Source of the DNA: Pandoraea pnomenusa
Lineage (GTDB): Bacteria > Pseudomonadota > Gammaproteobacteria > Burkholderiales > Burkholderiaceae
NCBI RefSeq assembly: GCF_000767615.3
Contig: NZ_CP009553.3
Span: forward strand, 3,286,001 to 3,350,000
DNA: 64,000 nucleotides
Direction of reading: 5' to 3'
The translations under genes and the position numbers were made by a program. Position 1 is the first letter of the stretch. The number at the start of each line of letters is the position of its first letter. The notes below the pieces were generated by a model. It ran no database searches. It was not told the origin of the DNA and saw nothing but the letters and a program-made list of their open reading frames with translations. This document shows, piece by piece, positions 47,085 through 56,203 of the stretch.

Positions 47085-48008
47085 TCATTCGGAAACCTTG
47101 TGCAGGCCGGTCGACGGCGTGGACGATCCGCCCACCCCACCGCTGCGCATGCCCCAGCCCGGCGACCCATCGCCGCCGCCCTGCACGCTCAGGCCGCTGC
47201 CGCCCGACGATCCGGTACCGTGCCCGGCCAGCGCATTCGCCGCTCCGCTCACCGCATTCGTCGCGCCGCCCATCAGGTTCGACAATCGGCTCGACATCGC
47301 ACCACCGCCCGCGCCGCCCGTTTTGTCCACGTCGCTCATCGCGCCGGCCGCCCCCGTGTTGCCTGGCCTGCCGCGCACATGACCGCCCTCGATCACTTCC
47401 GGCCCTGCCCGCCCGCCTGGCGACGTCATGCCCCGGTAAGGCTCCAACTGGGGCAAGGGGATCGACGTCCCCAACGGATTCGTGCTCGGTATCGCCGCAT
47501 CGGGCTTGTGCAGGTAGTGCTGCACCGGTTCGGGCAGGTAAGGCATCAGACGTTCGAGCCCCGCTTCCACCCAGGGCCTCACCAGCGAGTTCTGCCAGAC
47601 CGGCTCCTTGGGCAATGCCGTTAACTTGGCGGCGACCATCAGGACCATCAAGAGCAAAACACCGCGAACAATACCGAACAACATGCCTAATCCGCGATCG
47701 GCCGGTCGCAGGCCGATCAAATCGGTCATGCGCCCCACCAGCGCGCTCACGATTCCCGCGCCGAACACCACGGCAACGAGCACCAGCAGGAAGCCCAGTG
47801 CACCCTGCGTCATCTCGCCGCCCGGCAGGTCCGCCGGCAGCCAGTGCGCCACCGTCGGGCCGAAAGCGCGCGCGACGAAGAACGCAACCACCCAGCCGAC
47901 GAGATTGAACAGCTCGCGCACCAGACCGCGCAGCATACCCAGCAACATCGAACCCAACAGGATCGCAATGGCCGCGTAATCCACCACGGTCAGCAGACCG
48001 CCATGCAT
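47085..48008 (-). CDS. cvpA: CvpA family membrane protein with long Gly/Ser-rich tail
   Basis: CvpA is an inner-membrane protein needed for colicin V production and envelope stress tolerance, usually next to purF. Residues 1 to about 165 are the CvpA domain with four membrane segments (VDYAAIAILLGSMLLGMLRG, LVGWVVAFFVARAFG, LGFLLVLVAVVFGAGIVSAL, GIVRGVLLLMVLMVAAKLTA). Residues 170-307 are an unusual Gly/Ser/Pro-rich tail (GGAGGGAMSSRLSNLMGG, SGLSVQGGGDG) not found in typical 160-residue CvpA. The ATG at 48006-48008 is used; a TTG at 48020 is an alternative. It follows the SPOR gene closely. Confidence 0.9.
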   Translation of the reverse strand: MHGGLLTVVDYAAIAILLGSMLLGMLRGLVRELFNLVGWVVAFFVARAFGPTVAHWLPADLPGGEMTQGALGFLLVLVAVVFGAGIVSALVGRMTDLIGLRPADRGLGMLFGIVRGVLLLMVLMVAAKLTALPKEPVWQNSLVRPWVEAGLERLMPYLPEPVQHYLHKPDAAIPSTNPLGTSIPLPQLEPYRGMTSPGGRAGPEVIEGGHVRGRPGNTGAAGAMSDVDKTGGAGGGAMSSRLSNLMGGATNAVSGAANALAGHGTGSSGGSGLSVQGGGDGSPGWGMRSGGVGGSSTPSTGLHKVSE

Positions 48009-48021
48009 GGAATTGCCCAAC

Positions 48022-48987
48022 TCAGCCTGCCTCGGCGACCTGCGCCGTCAGTCCGGCATCGCGAATCTTCTTGCCCGCGGCTTCCGCACTCGCGCGATCG
48101 GGGAAGGGACCTGCGCGCAGCAGGTAAAGCTCACGACCGTCGACCGCGCTCTTCACCATATAGCTCGGCACGTTCACGAGCTTGAGCTTGACGAGCCACG
48201 CCTGGGCACGATCCTGGGTCGAGAACGCCCCGATGCGCACGAGGTATTTGCCACCCGACGCGGCCGGCTTTTGCGTCGCGTCATGATTGTCGGCCGACCT
48301 GGCGGGCCTGGTGCCCGTGTTGTTCTGGGCGAACTGTGCGATCGGGTCAGCGGCATTGCCGGACTGGGGCTTCGCCTGGGCTCGCGCGGTGTCGTGCGTG
48401 TCCGGCTTGGCCGCCGGCTTCGCATCGGCGTGCTGCTCGGGCTTTTTCGCGTCGGGTTTGTGCGCTTCAGGCTTGACTTCCGGCTTCACCTGCGCGACCT
48501 GCGGCTCCGGCACTGCGGTCGGTGCGGGGGCCACGGCGGCGGCGGGCGGCACGGCCGTCGGCGCCGGGGCCGGGGCCGGGGCCGGGGCCGGCTTGGCCGC
48601 GTTGGCCAGTGTGCTGCTGTCGACGGCCTCCTCGCCCTTGTCGAGCGACGCGTCGGACGGCGGCGTCGCGGCGGCCTGCGGCTTCACGCGCACGGGCGGC
48701 GAGCCGGCATCCTTGCCGGGAATCTGGATCGCGATGTCGTCGGCCGCCGGCTTCGGCTCCGGCGCGAGGACCATCGGCAGAATAATGACGGCGGCGAGCA
48801 CCAACGCCAGCGCGCCGACCAGACGGCGGCGCGCACGTTGCTTCTCGGGCAGCAGCGGATCGAGTTGCTCGTGCTCGCTGTACTCGCCCCCTCCCGCCGC
48901 ACGGGTGCCGGTTCGGCCGCTCCTGCGGCTACCGCGCTTCGGGGGAACGGCTTCGGCGTCTTTCTTGCGGAAGGAAAACAATCCCAT
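48022..48987 (-). CDS. SPOR domain-containing protein
   Basis: This 321-residue protein has a basic cytoplasmic N-terminus (MGLFSFRKKDAEAVPP), one membrane segment (LVGALALVLAAVIILPMVL, residues 56-74), a long Ala/Pro/Lys-rich linker and a C-terminal SPOR domain (YLVRIGAFSTQDRAQAWLVK to AGPFPDRASAEAAGKKI), about 245-321. SPOR domains bind denuded peptidoglycan at the division site, so a cell-division role is likely (DedD/FtsN-like topology). The ATG at 48985-48987 is preferred; upstream ATGs are less likely. It lies between folC and cvpA. Confidence 0.9.
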   Translation of the reverse strand: MGLFSFRKKDAEAVPPKRGSRRSGRTGTRAAGGGEYSEHEQLDPLLPEKQRARRRLVGALALVLAAVIILPMVLAPEPKPAADDIAIQIPGKDAGSPPVRVKPQAAATPPSDASLDKGEEAVDSSTLANAAKPAPAPAPAPAPTAVPPAAAVAPAPTAVPEPQVAQVKPEVKPEAHKPDAKKPEQHADAKPAAKPDTHDTARAQAKPQSGNAADPIAQFAQNNTGTRPARSADNHDATQKPAASGGKYLVRIGAFSTQDRAQAWLVKLKLVNVPSYMVKSAVDGRELYLLRAGPFPDRASAEAAGKKIRDAGLTAQVAEAG

Positions 48988-49101
48988 AGGCCCTTGGCTC
49001 TGGTCGAAACTCGCGTCGTTGGACTGATCATCGCGCATCTGGTGCGGCATGCGCATGACATTTCTCGTAAGCAAATGTCACGGCAAAGGCACCTTCACGC
49101 A

Positions 49102-50400
49102 TCAGTGGCGTTGCAGCTTGCGGTGCGACATCACACCCGCCACCGTAAAGAACGATCCAAAAACCACAATTCTATCATTCTCCCCGCACTGCTCGAGCGC
49201 GGCGGCATAGGCTTTCTCGGGGGATTCGAAGCTTTCGACGGAATGGTCGGCGTCCGGCTTGAACCCGACGGCCCGCAACTTCTCCTCGAGCACCGCCGGC
49301 CCTGCCGCGCGCCCGGTCGGCAGTGCGCACAGGCGCCAGTGATCGACCTTGTCGACCAGGTGGCGCAGCACGCCTTCGATATCCTTGTCGGCCATGGCGC
49401 CGAACACCGCATACGTGTACGGAAAGTAGCCCATGCCTTCGAGGTTGTGGCCAAGTGCCGCCGCGGCGTGCGGGTTGTGCGCCACGTCCAGCACCACCGC
49501 AGGGCGCCCCGGCAGCACCTGAAAGCGTCCCGGCAGTTCCACCGAGGCGAGTCCCAGACGAATGTCCTGTGCGGAGACCGGCAGCACGCTGCGCATCGAT
49601 TCGAGCGCCGCGAGCGCCGCCGATGCGTTGAGCAACTGGTTCGCCCCGCGCAGCGCCGGGTATGCCAGCGCAGGACGGCGCATCTGGCGCCCGCCGTAGC
49701 TCCATTGCTGCTTGTCGCCCTGATAGTTGAAATCGCGGCCGAAAAGCCACAGGTCGGCGCCAATGCGCTCGGCCTCGGAGACGAGCGTGGCGGGCGGCAT
49801 CGGATCGCCGCAAATGGCCGGCTTGCCCGCACGGAAGATGCCGGCTTTCTCGATGGCGATCGCCTCGCGCGTGTTGCCCAGGTAGCTCGCGTGGTCGATG
49901 TCGATGCTCGTGACGACCGCGCAATCGGCATCGACGATATTCACCGCGTCCAGGCGCCCGCCGAGCCCCACCTCGAGAATCACGGCATCGAGCCCGGCGG
50001 TGGCGAACAGATGCATGATCGCAAGCGTGGTGAACTCGAAATACGTGAGCGAGACCGGCGTCTCGAAGCTGGTGCGCGCCCGCTCGACCGCCTCGAAGTG
50101 CGGCAGCAGCGTAGCGTCGTCCACGACTTCGCCGTTCACGCGCGCGCGCTCATTGAACGAGATCAGATGCGGCGACGTGTGGCAGCCGACGCGGTACCCG
50201 GCCGAGAGAAGAATGGCCTCGATGAGCGCGCAGGTCGAACCCTTGCCGTTGGTGCCGCCGACCGTGAAGACGGGGCACGGGAATTTGAGCCCTAGTGCGT
50301 CTTTCACGCGGCCAATGCGCGCGAGCCCCATGTCGATACCCACGGGGTGGGCGGTTTCGAGGTGGGCCAGCCAGGCGTCGAGAGTGGAATATGTCGGCAT
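49102..50400 (-). CDS. folC: bifunctional folylpolyglutamate/dihydrofolate synthase
   Basis: FolC adds glutamate to folates. It has 432 residues. The ATP loop is FTVGGTNGKGSTCALIEAIL, and SPHLISFNERARVNGEVV, GVHHSP-like GLGGRLDAVNIVDADCAVVT and VLDVAHNPHAAAALGHNLEG are conserved. The start ATG at 50398-50400 follows a hairpin-plus-T terminator (50416-50449) that separates folC from accD, so a folC promoter or read-through is required. The track's frame continues 30 codons upstream without similarity. Confidence 0.95.
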   Translation of the reverse strand: MPTYSTLDAWLAHLETAHPVGIDMGLARIGRVKDALGLKFPCPVFTVGGTNGKGSTCALIEAILLSAGYRVGCHTSPHLISFNERARVNGEVVDDATLLPHFEAVERARTSFETPVSLTYFEFTTLAIMHLFATAGLDAVILEVGLGGRLDAVNIVDADCAVVTSIDIDHASYLGNTREAIAIEKAGIFRAGKPAICGDPMPPATLVSEAERIGADLWLFGRDFNYQGDKQQWSYGGRQMRRPALAYPALRGANQLLNASAALAALESMRSVLPVSAQDIRLGLASVELPGRFQVLPGRPAVVLDVAHNPHAAAALGHNLEGMGYFPYTYAVFGAMADKDIEGVLRHLVDKVDHWRLCALPTGRAAGPAVLEEKLRAVGFKPDADHSVESFESPEKAYAAALEQCGENDRIVVFGSFFTVAGVMSHRKLQRH

Positions 50401-50415
50401 GAATATACGGGGCAG

Positions 50416-50449
50416 AAAACAAAAACGCGGACGTCGTGTAACGTCCGCG
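50416..50449 (-). terminator. intrinsic terminator between accD and folC
   Basis: CGCGGACGT pairs with ACGTCCGCG around a 6-base loop, followed on the minus strand by TTTTTGTTTT. The T run lies about 16 bases before the folC start, so the structure could terminate or attenuate. Confidence 0.82.
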
Positions 50450-50606
50450 CTGTTTGCTGCGAAATAAGGCGAATGATGCAAACGATGCAATCAGGCGCTG
50501 CTGGTGCCGCGCCCGCGTGGCGTTGCGTCATTCTACGCCGTTGCACCGCCCTTTGGGGCACAGCAACGGCGCACGCCGCTTCACCGTGCGGCCGATGCCG
50601 CGGGCC

Positions 50607-51482
50607 TCAGGCGACCGCGTCGGCCGGCTGGCACTGCATCAGCGCGATCAGGCGAGCGATCTCCTCGCGCATGTTGCGACGGTCGACGATCATGTCGATC
50701 GCGCCCTTTTGCAGCAGGAACTCCGAGCGCTGGAAGCCTTCGGGCAGTTTCTCGCGCACGGTCTGCTCGATCACGCGCGGGCCCGCGAAGCCGATGAGCG
50801 CCTTGGGCTCGGCCATCACCACGTCGCCCAGGAAGGCGAAGCTCGCGGACACGCCACCCATCGTCGGATCGGTCAGCACGGAGATGAACGGCAGCTTGGC
50901 GTCGGACAGCTTCGTGAGCATGGCCGTGGTCTTGGCCATCTGCATGAGCGAGAGCAGGCTTTCCTGCATGCGCGCGCCGCCCGAAGCGGTCACGCAGATG
51001 AAGGGCACACCCTGTTCGAGTGCATTCTGTGCGCCGCGCACGAAGCGCTCGCCGACCACGGAGCCCATCGAACCGGCCATGAACGAAAACTCGAAGCAGG
51101 CCACCACGACTGGCAGGGTGTGGATCGCACCGCCCATGACAACCATGGCATCGGTCTCGCCGCTATCGTCCATCGCTTCCTTGATGCGATCCGGATACTT
51201 GCGGCTGTCCTTGAACTTCAGCGCGTCGACCGGCACGATCTCCTGGCCGAGTTCGTAGCGGCCTTCCGGATCGAGCAGCGCGTCCAGACGCGCGCGCGCA
51301 CCGATGCGCATGTGATGGTCGCACTTCGGGCAAACGTGCAGATTCGCTTCCACGTCGTTGCGATACAACACCGCTTCGCACGACGGGCACTTGATCCACA
51401 GCCCTTCCGGGATGCTCTTGTTGCGCTGCGTCGGATCGGTTTGCTTGATCTTCGGGGGCAGCAGCTTATCGAGCCAGCTCAT
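50607..51482 (-). CDS. accD: acetyl-CoA carboxylase carboxyltransferase subunit beta
   Basis: AccD is the second half of the carboxyltransferase that starts fatty-acid synthesis. It has 291 residues. An N-terminal zinc finger has Cys32, Cys35, Cys51 and Cys54 (CPSC and CPKC). The crotonase-like core has [40 protein letters not shown] and [27 protein letters not shown] precedes the ATG at 51480-51482. It follows trpA after about 135 bp that hold two GC-rich palindromes. Confidence 0.97.
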   Translation of the reverse strand: MSWLDKLLPPKIKQTDPTQRNKSIPEGLWIKCPSCEAVLYRNDVEANLHVCPKCDHHMRIGARARLDALLDPEGRYELGQEIVPVDALKFKDSRKYPDRIKEAMDDSGETDAMVVMGGAIHTLPVVVACFEFSFMAGSMGSVVGERFVRGAQNALEQGVPFICVTASGGARMQESLLSLMQMAKTTAMLTKLSDAKLPFISVLTDPTMGGVSASFAFLGDVVMAEPKALIGFAGPRVIEQTVREKLPEGFQRSEFLLQKGAIDMIVDRRNMREEIARLIALMQCQPADAVA

Positions 51483-51497
51483 AGTTTCTCCTTGGCA

Positions 51498-51548
51498 AAC
51501 GCCCGCTCCACAGGGGCGGGCGTTTCTGGCGACCGTATGATACGGTCG
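51498..51548 (-). promoter_or_regulatory. two hairpins between trpA and accD
   Basis: AAACGCCCGC and GCGGGCGTTT form a stem at about 51498-51523. CGACCGTAT and ATACGGTCG form a perfect short stem at 51530-51548. They precede the accD ribosome binding site on the minus strand. No strong T run follows, so their roles (terminator, RNA protection or leader control) are uncertain. Confidence 0.4.
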
Positions 51549-51617
51549 TTTCAATTCAGCGTTTCACCGGGCGGGTCGGGCGCCCCTCGGGCCGTCTCGA
51601 CCCCGGACGCCGCGAAT

Positions 51618-52442
51618 TTACGCCGATTTGGCGCCCTCGTCGAGCGCCTGACGGATACCGCCGATGAATTCAGCCAGCGATTTTACCGCGTTCTGGCCTT
51701 CCAGATCACGCGGCGTGTTTTCCAGACGCTGCACGATGGCACTGCCGATGACCACGGCGTCGGCCACGCTTGCGATGGCGCGGGCCGTTTCGGCGTCGCG
51801 AATCCCGAAGCCCACGCCGACCGGCAGCGCCGCGGCCGCCTTGATCTGGGGAATCTTGGCGGCCACACTCGCCAGATCCAGGCTCGCCGCGCCGGTCACG
51901 CCCTTGAGCGAGACGTAGTACAGGTAGCCGCTCGCCTGACGTGCCACGGCGGCGATACGCGCATCGGTCGACGTGGGCGAGAGCAGGAAGATCGGATCGA
52001 TGCCGTGCGCGCGCATGGCGCCCGCGTAGGCTTCGGCCTCCTCGGGCGGGTAATCGACCACCAGCACGCCGTCCACGCCGGCCCTGGCGGCGCGCTCGGC
52101 GAAAGCCTCGAGGCCCATCGCCTCGATCGGGTTGGCGTAGCCCATGAGTACGACCGGCGTGCGATCGTTGGTCTGACGGAACACGGCCACGTAGCCGAGC
52201 ACCTCGGCCAGGCTCACGCCGCGCGCCAGCGCGCGCTCCGAGGCGCGCTGAATCACTGGGCCATCGGCCATCGGGTCGGAAAACGGCACGCCGAGTTCGA
52301 TGACGTCGGCACCGTTGTCGGCCAGCGCGTGCATCAGCTTGACGGACCACCCCGGCTCCGGATCGCCGGCGGTGATGAACGGAATGAGGCCCTTCTTACC
52401 CTGCGCTTGCAAGGCTTGGAACGTCGCTTGAATGCGGGACAT
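51618..52442 (-). CDS. trpA: tryptophan synthase alpha subunit
   Basis: TrpA cleaves indole-3-glycerol phosphate and passes indole to TrpB through a tunnel. It has 274 residues. The catalytic Glu49 ([11 protein letters not shown]) and Asp60 (PMADGPVIQ) are present, as are the [10 protein letters not shown] and [15 protein letters not shown] phosphate-binding segments. Its first 47 bases overlap the 3' end of the upstream methyltransferase gene, so translation is probably coupled. Confidence 0.97.
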   Translation of the reverse strand: MSRIQATFQALQAQGKKGLIPFITAGDPEPGWSVKLMHALADNGADVIELGVPFSDPMADGPVIQRASERALARGVSLAEVLGYVAVFRQTNDRTPVVLMGYANPIEAMGLEAFAERAARAGVDGVLVVDYPPEEAEAYAGAMRAHGIDPIFLLSPTSTDARIAAVARQASGYLYYVSLKGVTGAASLDLASVAAKIPQIKAAAALPVGVGFGIRDAETARAIASVADAVVIGSAIVQRLENTPRDLEGQNAVKSLAEFIGGIRQALDEGAKSA

Positions 52443-53325
52443 GATCGGAAAGTCTCTGAAGTCGTTGGTTGGCGAGCGCGTGATAGTGCGCGTTGAGCTC
52501 GAAGCCGACGAAACGCCGGCCGTGCAGCGCGCACGCCACGGCCGTCGTGCCACTGCCCATGAACGGGTCGAGCACGAGTCCGCCGGGCGGGCAACTGGCC
52601 AGCACCATGCGCTCGATGATATGCAGCGGTTTCTGCGTCGGATGATCGACGCGTTCGGGGTCTTGCCGGTGCAATCGCGAGATCGACCACAGATCCTTGG
52701 GGTTGTAACCCAGTTCCAGCCACTTGCTGCCCTCGAAGATGCGGCGCGAGCGCGCCTTCTTCGTCGCGGCGTCATACGGCACGCGCACGGCATCGAGGTC
52801 GAAATAGTAGTCCTTCGACACTGCGAAAAAACCGATGTTGTCGTGCACGGACGAGAATCGCCGCGTACTGCCGCCCATGCTGGGCACGCGGCGATCCCAG
52901 ATGATCTCGTTGATCATCAGCATGCGCTGCTTCAGAAACACGAAGAGCTCGGGGGCGTACTGCCACGTACAGAACAGATAGAGCGAGCCGCGCGGTGCGA
53001 GCTTCGGAATGGCCGCCTCCAGCCAGCCATACGTCCAGCCGAGAAAGTCCTCGCCGGAGCGCTTGTCCGAGTCGTTGCCGTAATCCTTGCCGAGCCCGTA
53101 GGGCGGGTCGGCCAGAATCAGGTCGACGCTGCCGTCTTCCAGTTCATGCACGTGATGCAGGAAATCAGCGTGACGCAAATCGATGTCGCCCGGCGCCCAT
53201 TGCGCCCGCAGCTCGCCGGCAGCCTCCAGGGCTTCGAGACGTGCGGCGGCGGCTTCGGTGGCGTCCACGGGACGCTCGGTCCCGAGGGCATCATTCTGTG
53301 CCTTGCGATCAGTCAGATCGGTCAT
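52396..53325 (-). CDS. orphan DNA adenine/cytosine-N4 methyltransferase (beta-type order)
   Basis: This 309-residue DNA methyltransferase has DPPY (73-76) before the SAM-binding motif DPFMGSGTT (253-261), with HPTQKP (228-233) between, the beta-class order. No restriction endonuclease gene is near, so it is an orphan. It sits inside the trp cluster between trpB and trpA. As I recall, the Burkholderia cenocepacia gene in the same position (BCAM0992) and its Ralstonia homologue methylate GTWWAC and influence gene expression; GTWWAC specificity here is inferred. The ATG at 53323-53325 is used. Confidence 0.9.
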   Translation of the reverse strand: MTDLTDRKAQNDALGTERPVDATEAAAARLEALEAAGELRAQWAPGDIDLRHADFLHHVHELEDGSVDLILADPPYGLGKDYGNDSDKRSGEDFLGWTYGWLEAAIPKLAPRGSLYLFCTWQYAPELFVFLKQRMLMINEIIWDRRVPSMGGSTRRFSSVHDNIGFFAVSKDYYFDLDAVRVPYDAATKKARSRRIFEGSKWLELGYNPKDLWSISRLHRQDPERVDHPTQKPLHIIERMVLASCPPGGLVLDPFMGSGTTAVACALHGRRFVGFELNAHYHALANQRLQRLSDHVPHSSDVPSLASAG

Positions 53326-53398
53326 GCTGGTTCGGTTGGTGTCAGGAAGGATCAGGGAATCCGTGGCATCCCGCCGCAATGCGGCAATGCAACGGCGC

Positions 53399-54601
53399 TT
53401 ACGCGCCCGGGTGCGCCGGCTTGGCCAGCGCCATCACGGTGTGCATGTCCTTGTCGCCGCGCCCCGAGAGATTGACCAGCACGATCTGATCGCTCGGCAG
53501 CGTGGGCGCAAGCTTGCACGCGTAAGCGAGCGCATGACTCGACTCCAGTGCCGGGATGATGCCCTCGATGCGACAGCAGTCATGAAAGGCCCGCAGCGCC
53601 TCGGTGTCGGTAACGCCCACGTACTCGGCACGCTTGATGTCGTGCAGCCACGCATGCTCGGGCCCCACCCCGGGGTAGTCGAGACCGGCAGAGATCGAGT
53701 GCGTCTCGGTGATCTGACCGTGCGAATCCTGCAGCAGATACGTGCGGTTCCCATGCAGTACGCCCGGCGTGCCACCGAGGATCGACGCCGCGTGGCGGCC
53801 GGTCTCGATGCCCTCGCCCGCCGCTTCCACGCCCACGAGCTTCACGTCGGGCACGTCGATATACGGGTAGAAGATGCCCATGGCGTTGGAGCCGCCGCCC
53901 ACGCACGCGAGCACGTAATCCGGCTGACGACCGGCCAGTTCGGGCATCTGCACCTTGCACTCCTCGCCGATCACGCTCTGGAAATCGCGCACGAGCATCG
54001 GGTACGGGTGCGGCCCGGCCACGGTACCGATGATGTAGAAGGTACTCTCGACGTTCGTCACCCAGTCGCGCATCGCTTCATTGAGGGCATCCTTGAGCGT
54101 CTTCGATCCGGACTCCACCGGAATCACGGTCGCGCCCAGCAGTTGCATGCGGTACACATTGGCGGCCTGGCGCTTGACGTCCTCGGCGCCCATGTAGACC
54201 ACGCACTCCATGCCGAAACGCGCGGCGATGGTCGCGGTGGCCACGCCGTGCTGCCCCGCCCCGGTCTCGGCGATCACACGACGCTTGCCCATGCGGCGCG
54301 CAAGCAGCGCCTGTCCGATCACGTTGTTGACCTTGTGCGCGCCGGTGTGATTCAGGTCTTCGCGCTTGAGGTACACCTGCGCACCGCCCAGTTCCTGGCT
54401 CCAGCGCTTGGCGTGATAGATCGGCGACGGTCGGCCGACGTAATGCTTCAGTTCGTAGTGGAATTCTTCGAGGAAAGCCGGATCGTGCTGATACCGGGCA
54501 TACGCCTCGCGCAGTTCGTCGAGCGCGTGAATCAGCGTCTCGGCGACAAAGACACCGCCGTACGGGCCGAAATGGCCCCGGGCGTCAGGAAAATCGTACA
54601 T
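53399..54601 (-). CDS. trpB: tryptophan synthase beta subunit
   Basis: TrpB joins indole and serine to tryptophan using PLP. It has 400 residues. The PLP lysine is Lys90 in [16 protein letters not shown], and the phosphate loop is [34 protein letters not shown] is the family N-terminus. The ATG at 54599-54601 is used; a GTG at 54610 is an alternative. It is followed by the methyltransferase gene. Confidence 0.97.
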   Translation of the reverse strand: MYDFPDARGHFGPYGGVFVAETLIHALDELREAYARYQHDPAFLEEFHYELKHYVGRPSPIYHAKRWSQELGGAQVYLKREDLNHTGAHKVNNVIGQALLARRMGKRRVIAETGAGQHGVATATIAARFGMECVVYMGAEDVKRQAANVYRMQLLGATVIPVESGSKTLKDALNEAMRDWVTNVESTFYIIGTVAGPHPYPMLVRDFQSVIGEECKVQMPELAGRQPDYVLACVGGGSNAMGIFYPYIDVPDVKLVGVEAAGEGIETGRHAASILGGTPGVLHGNRTYLLQDSHGQITETHSISAGLDYPGVGPEHAWLHDIKRAEYVGVTDTEALRAFHDCCRIEGIIPALESSHALAYACKLAPTLPSDQIVLVNLSGRGDKDMHTVMALAKPAHPGA

Positions 54602-54657
54602 GGTCGTCACTCTTCGCAGTACCGGTGCGCGGCCCTTGCGGCCGCCCCGGCGGGTTG

Positions 54658-55323
54658 CTATTCGGTGTCGGCGGCACGCACTGCGTGCACGAACGCCGTC
54701 ATGCGGGCGGGATCCTTCACGCCCCGCGACGCCTCCACACCGCTCGACACGTCGACGGCGTACGGCGCCACCCGGCCGATGGCTTCAGCAACGTTGTGTG
54801 CGTTCAAGCCACCACTCAAAACGGCCCGACGCGCGATGTCTTTTGGAATAAGTGACCAATCGAAAACCTTTCCTCCACCGCCATAGCCCTCGACCAGGGC
54901 GTCGAGCAAGATGCCTTGCGCGGCGGTGTATGCCTGAGCGAATTGTAGCAAATCGCCGCTGTCTTTCGTCTCCGGGCCGATACGCATGGCGCGCATGTAG
55001 GGACGGTTCCCGGCCGCGGCCGACAACGCCGCGCATTGCTCGGGCGTTTCGTCCCCATGGAACTGGAGGCTGGTGAGCGGCACGGCCTCGACGGTTCGGG
55101 CGATCTCGTCGGGTGCGGCGTTGACGAACAGGCCGACCAGACTCACGTACGGCGGCACCCGCCGGGCCAGTTCGGCCGCACGCGCCAGCCCCACATAGCG
55201 GGGACTGGGCGGATAGAACACGAGGCCGATCGCGTCGACGCCAAGCGCCACCGCGTGGTCGATGTCCGCCGCCTGAGACAAGCCGCAGATCTTGATTCGC
55301 GTACGGGAGTTGAAGGAATTCAT
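54658..55323 (-). CDS. trpF: phosphoribosylanthranilate isomerase
   Basis: TrpF is a TIM-barrel enzyme of tryptophan synthesis. It has 221 residues. The catalytic Cys is in [20 protein letters not shown] and the catalytic Asp is in [17 protein letters not shown]. The ATG at 55321-55323 overlaps the truA stop by four bases (ATGA), so translation is coupled. trpB follows after about 56 bp. Confidence 0.96.
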   Translation of the reverse strand: MNSFNSRTRIKICGLSQAADIDHAVALGVDAIGLVFYPPSPRYVGLARAAELARRVPPYVSLVGLFVNAAPDEIARTVEAVPLTSLQFHGDETPEQCAALSAAAGNRPYMRAMRIGPETKDSGDLLQFAQAYTAAQGILLDALVEGYGGGGKVFDWSLIPKDIARRAVLSGGLNAHNVAEAIGRVAPYAVDVSSGVEASRGVKDPARMTAFVHAVRAADTE

Positions 55324-56120
55324 GAACGGGCCCACGGCATCGGAAATGGCCACGCAGCCCAGTTGGGCTCGGGCACGGCGAAACGCTCAGGATACCCCAC
55401 GCGTGCCAGATACAGGCCATCGGGCATGAACGTCGGCGCGGCCTGACGGCGGTCCAGACTCGCGAGCACGTGCGCCATCCAGCTCGCCGGCTGGCGCCCA
55501 CGGCCGATCGCCAGCAGGCATCCCATGATGTTGCGCACCATGTGGTGCAGGAAGGCGCTTGCGCGAAAGCGGAACACGAAGAAGTGCCCCTGCTGCTCGA
55601 TATCGATGCCATAGAGATGCTTGACCGGCGTTTTCGCCTGGCATTCGGACGACCGGAACGCTGAGAAGTCGTGCTCGCCCACGAGTGCCTGGCCGGCGGT
55701 GCGCATGGCGTCGAGATCGAGCGGCGTGTGCAGCCAGCCACAGCGACCGTCGAGCAGCGGGGAGCGCACCGGATGCACGTACAGCACATAGAAGTAGGTG
55801 CGCTCGAACGCCGCGAATCGTGCGTGAAAATCGTCCGGCATCGCCTGCGCCCATTGCACGGCAACCGTTTTCGGCAGGAACGCGTTGACGCCGCGCACCC
55901 ACGAAAACATCGCCCGGTCCAGTTCCGTGTCGAAGTGTACGACCTGACCAATGCCGTGCACACCGGTGTCGGTGCGGCCCGCGACCGTCGTGGGCAACGC
56001 CACGCCGCCGAATTCCCGCAATGCGGCTTCGAGCGCCTGCTGCACGGTGTTGCCGTGCGGCTGCGATTGCCAGCCGGAGAACGCCGTGCCGTCGTAATGG
56101 ATGCCCAGTGCGATTCGCAT
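55320..56120 (-). CDS. truA: tRNA pseudouridine(38-40) synthase
   Basis: TruA makes pseudouridine at tRNA positions 38-40. It has 266 residues. The catalytic Asp51 is in [20 protein letters not shown], with [20 protein letters not shown] and [20 protein letters not shown] following. The ATG at 56118-56120 is preceded directly by the T run of the fimV terminator, with no visible ribosome binding site, which is odd. It opens the trpF-trpB cluster. Confidence 0.95.
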   Translation of the reverse strand: MRIALGIHYDGTAFSGWQSQPHGNTVQQALEAALREFGGVALPTTVAGRTDTGVHGIGQVVHFDTELDRAMFSWVRGVNAFLPKTVAVQWAQAMPDDFHARFAAFERTYFYVLYVHPVRSPLLDGRCGWLHTPLDLDAMRTAGQALVGEHDFSAFRSSECQAKTPVKHLYGIDIEQQGHFFVFRFRASAFLHHMVRNIMGCLLAIGRGRQPASWMAHVLASLDRRQAAPTFMPDGLYLARVGYPERFAVPEPNWAAWPFPMPWARS

Positions 56121-56160
56121 ATGAAAAAGAAAAATGGGCGCCCAAGCTTCGGGCGCCCCA
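56121..56160 (-). terminator. intrinsic terminator of fimV, abutting truA
   Basis: GGGCGCCC (56136-56143) pairs with GGGCGCCC (56151-56158), followed on the minus strand by TTTTTCTTTTTCA. The T run reaches the truA start codon. Confidence 0.8.
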
Positions 56161-56203
56161 AACTACGGTCAATCTGTGGTGTGTTCGCCGGTGTGCCGCC
56201 GCG

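Noticed and set aside
45374..50295. Very long plus-strand frames (844 and 762 residues) opposite purF, cvpA, the SPOR gene and folC
   Set aside because: They mirror the real minus-strand genes and show no family motifs.
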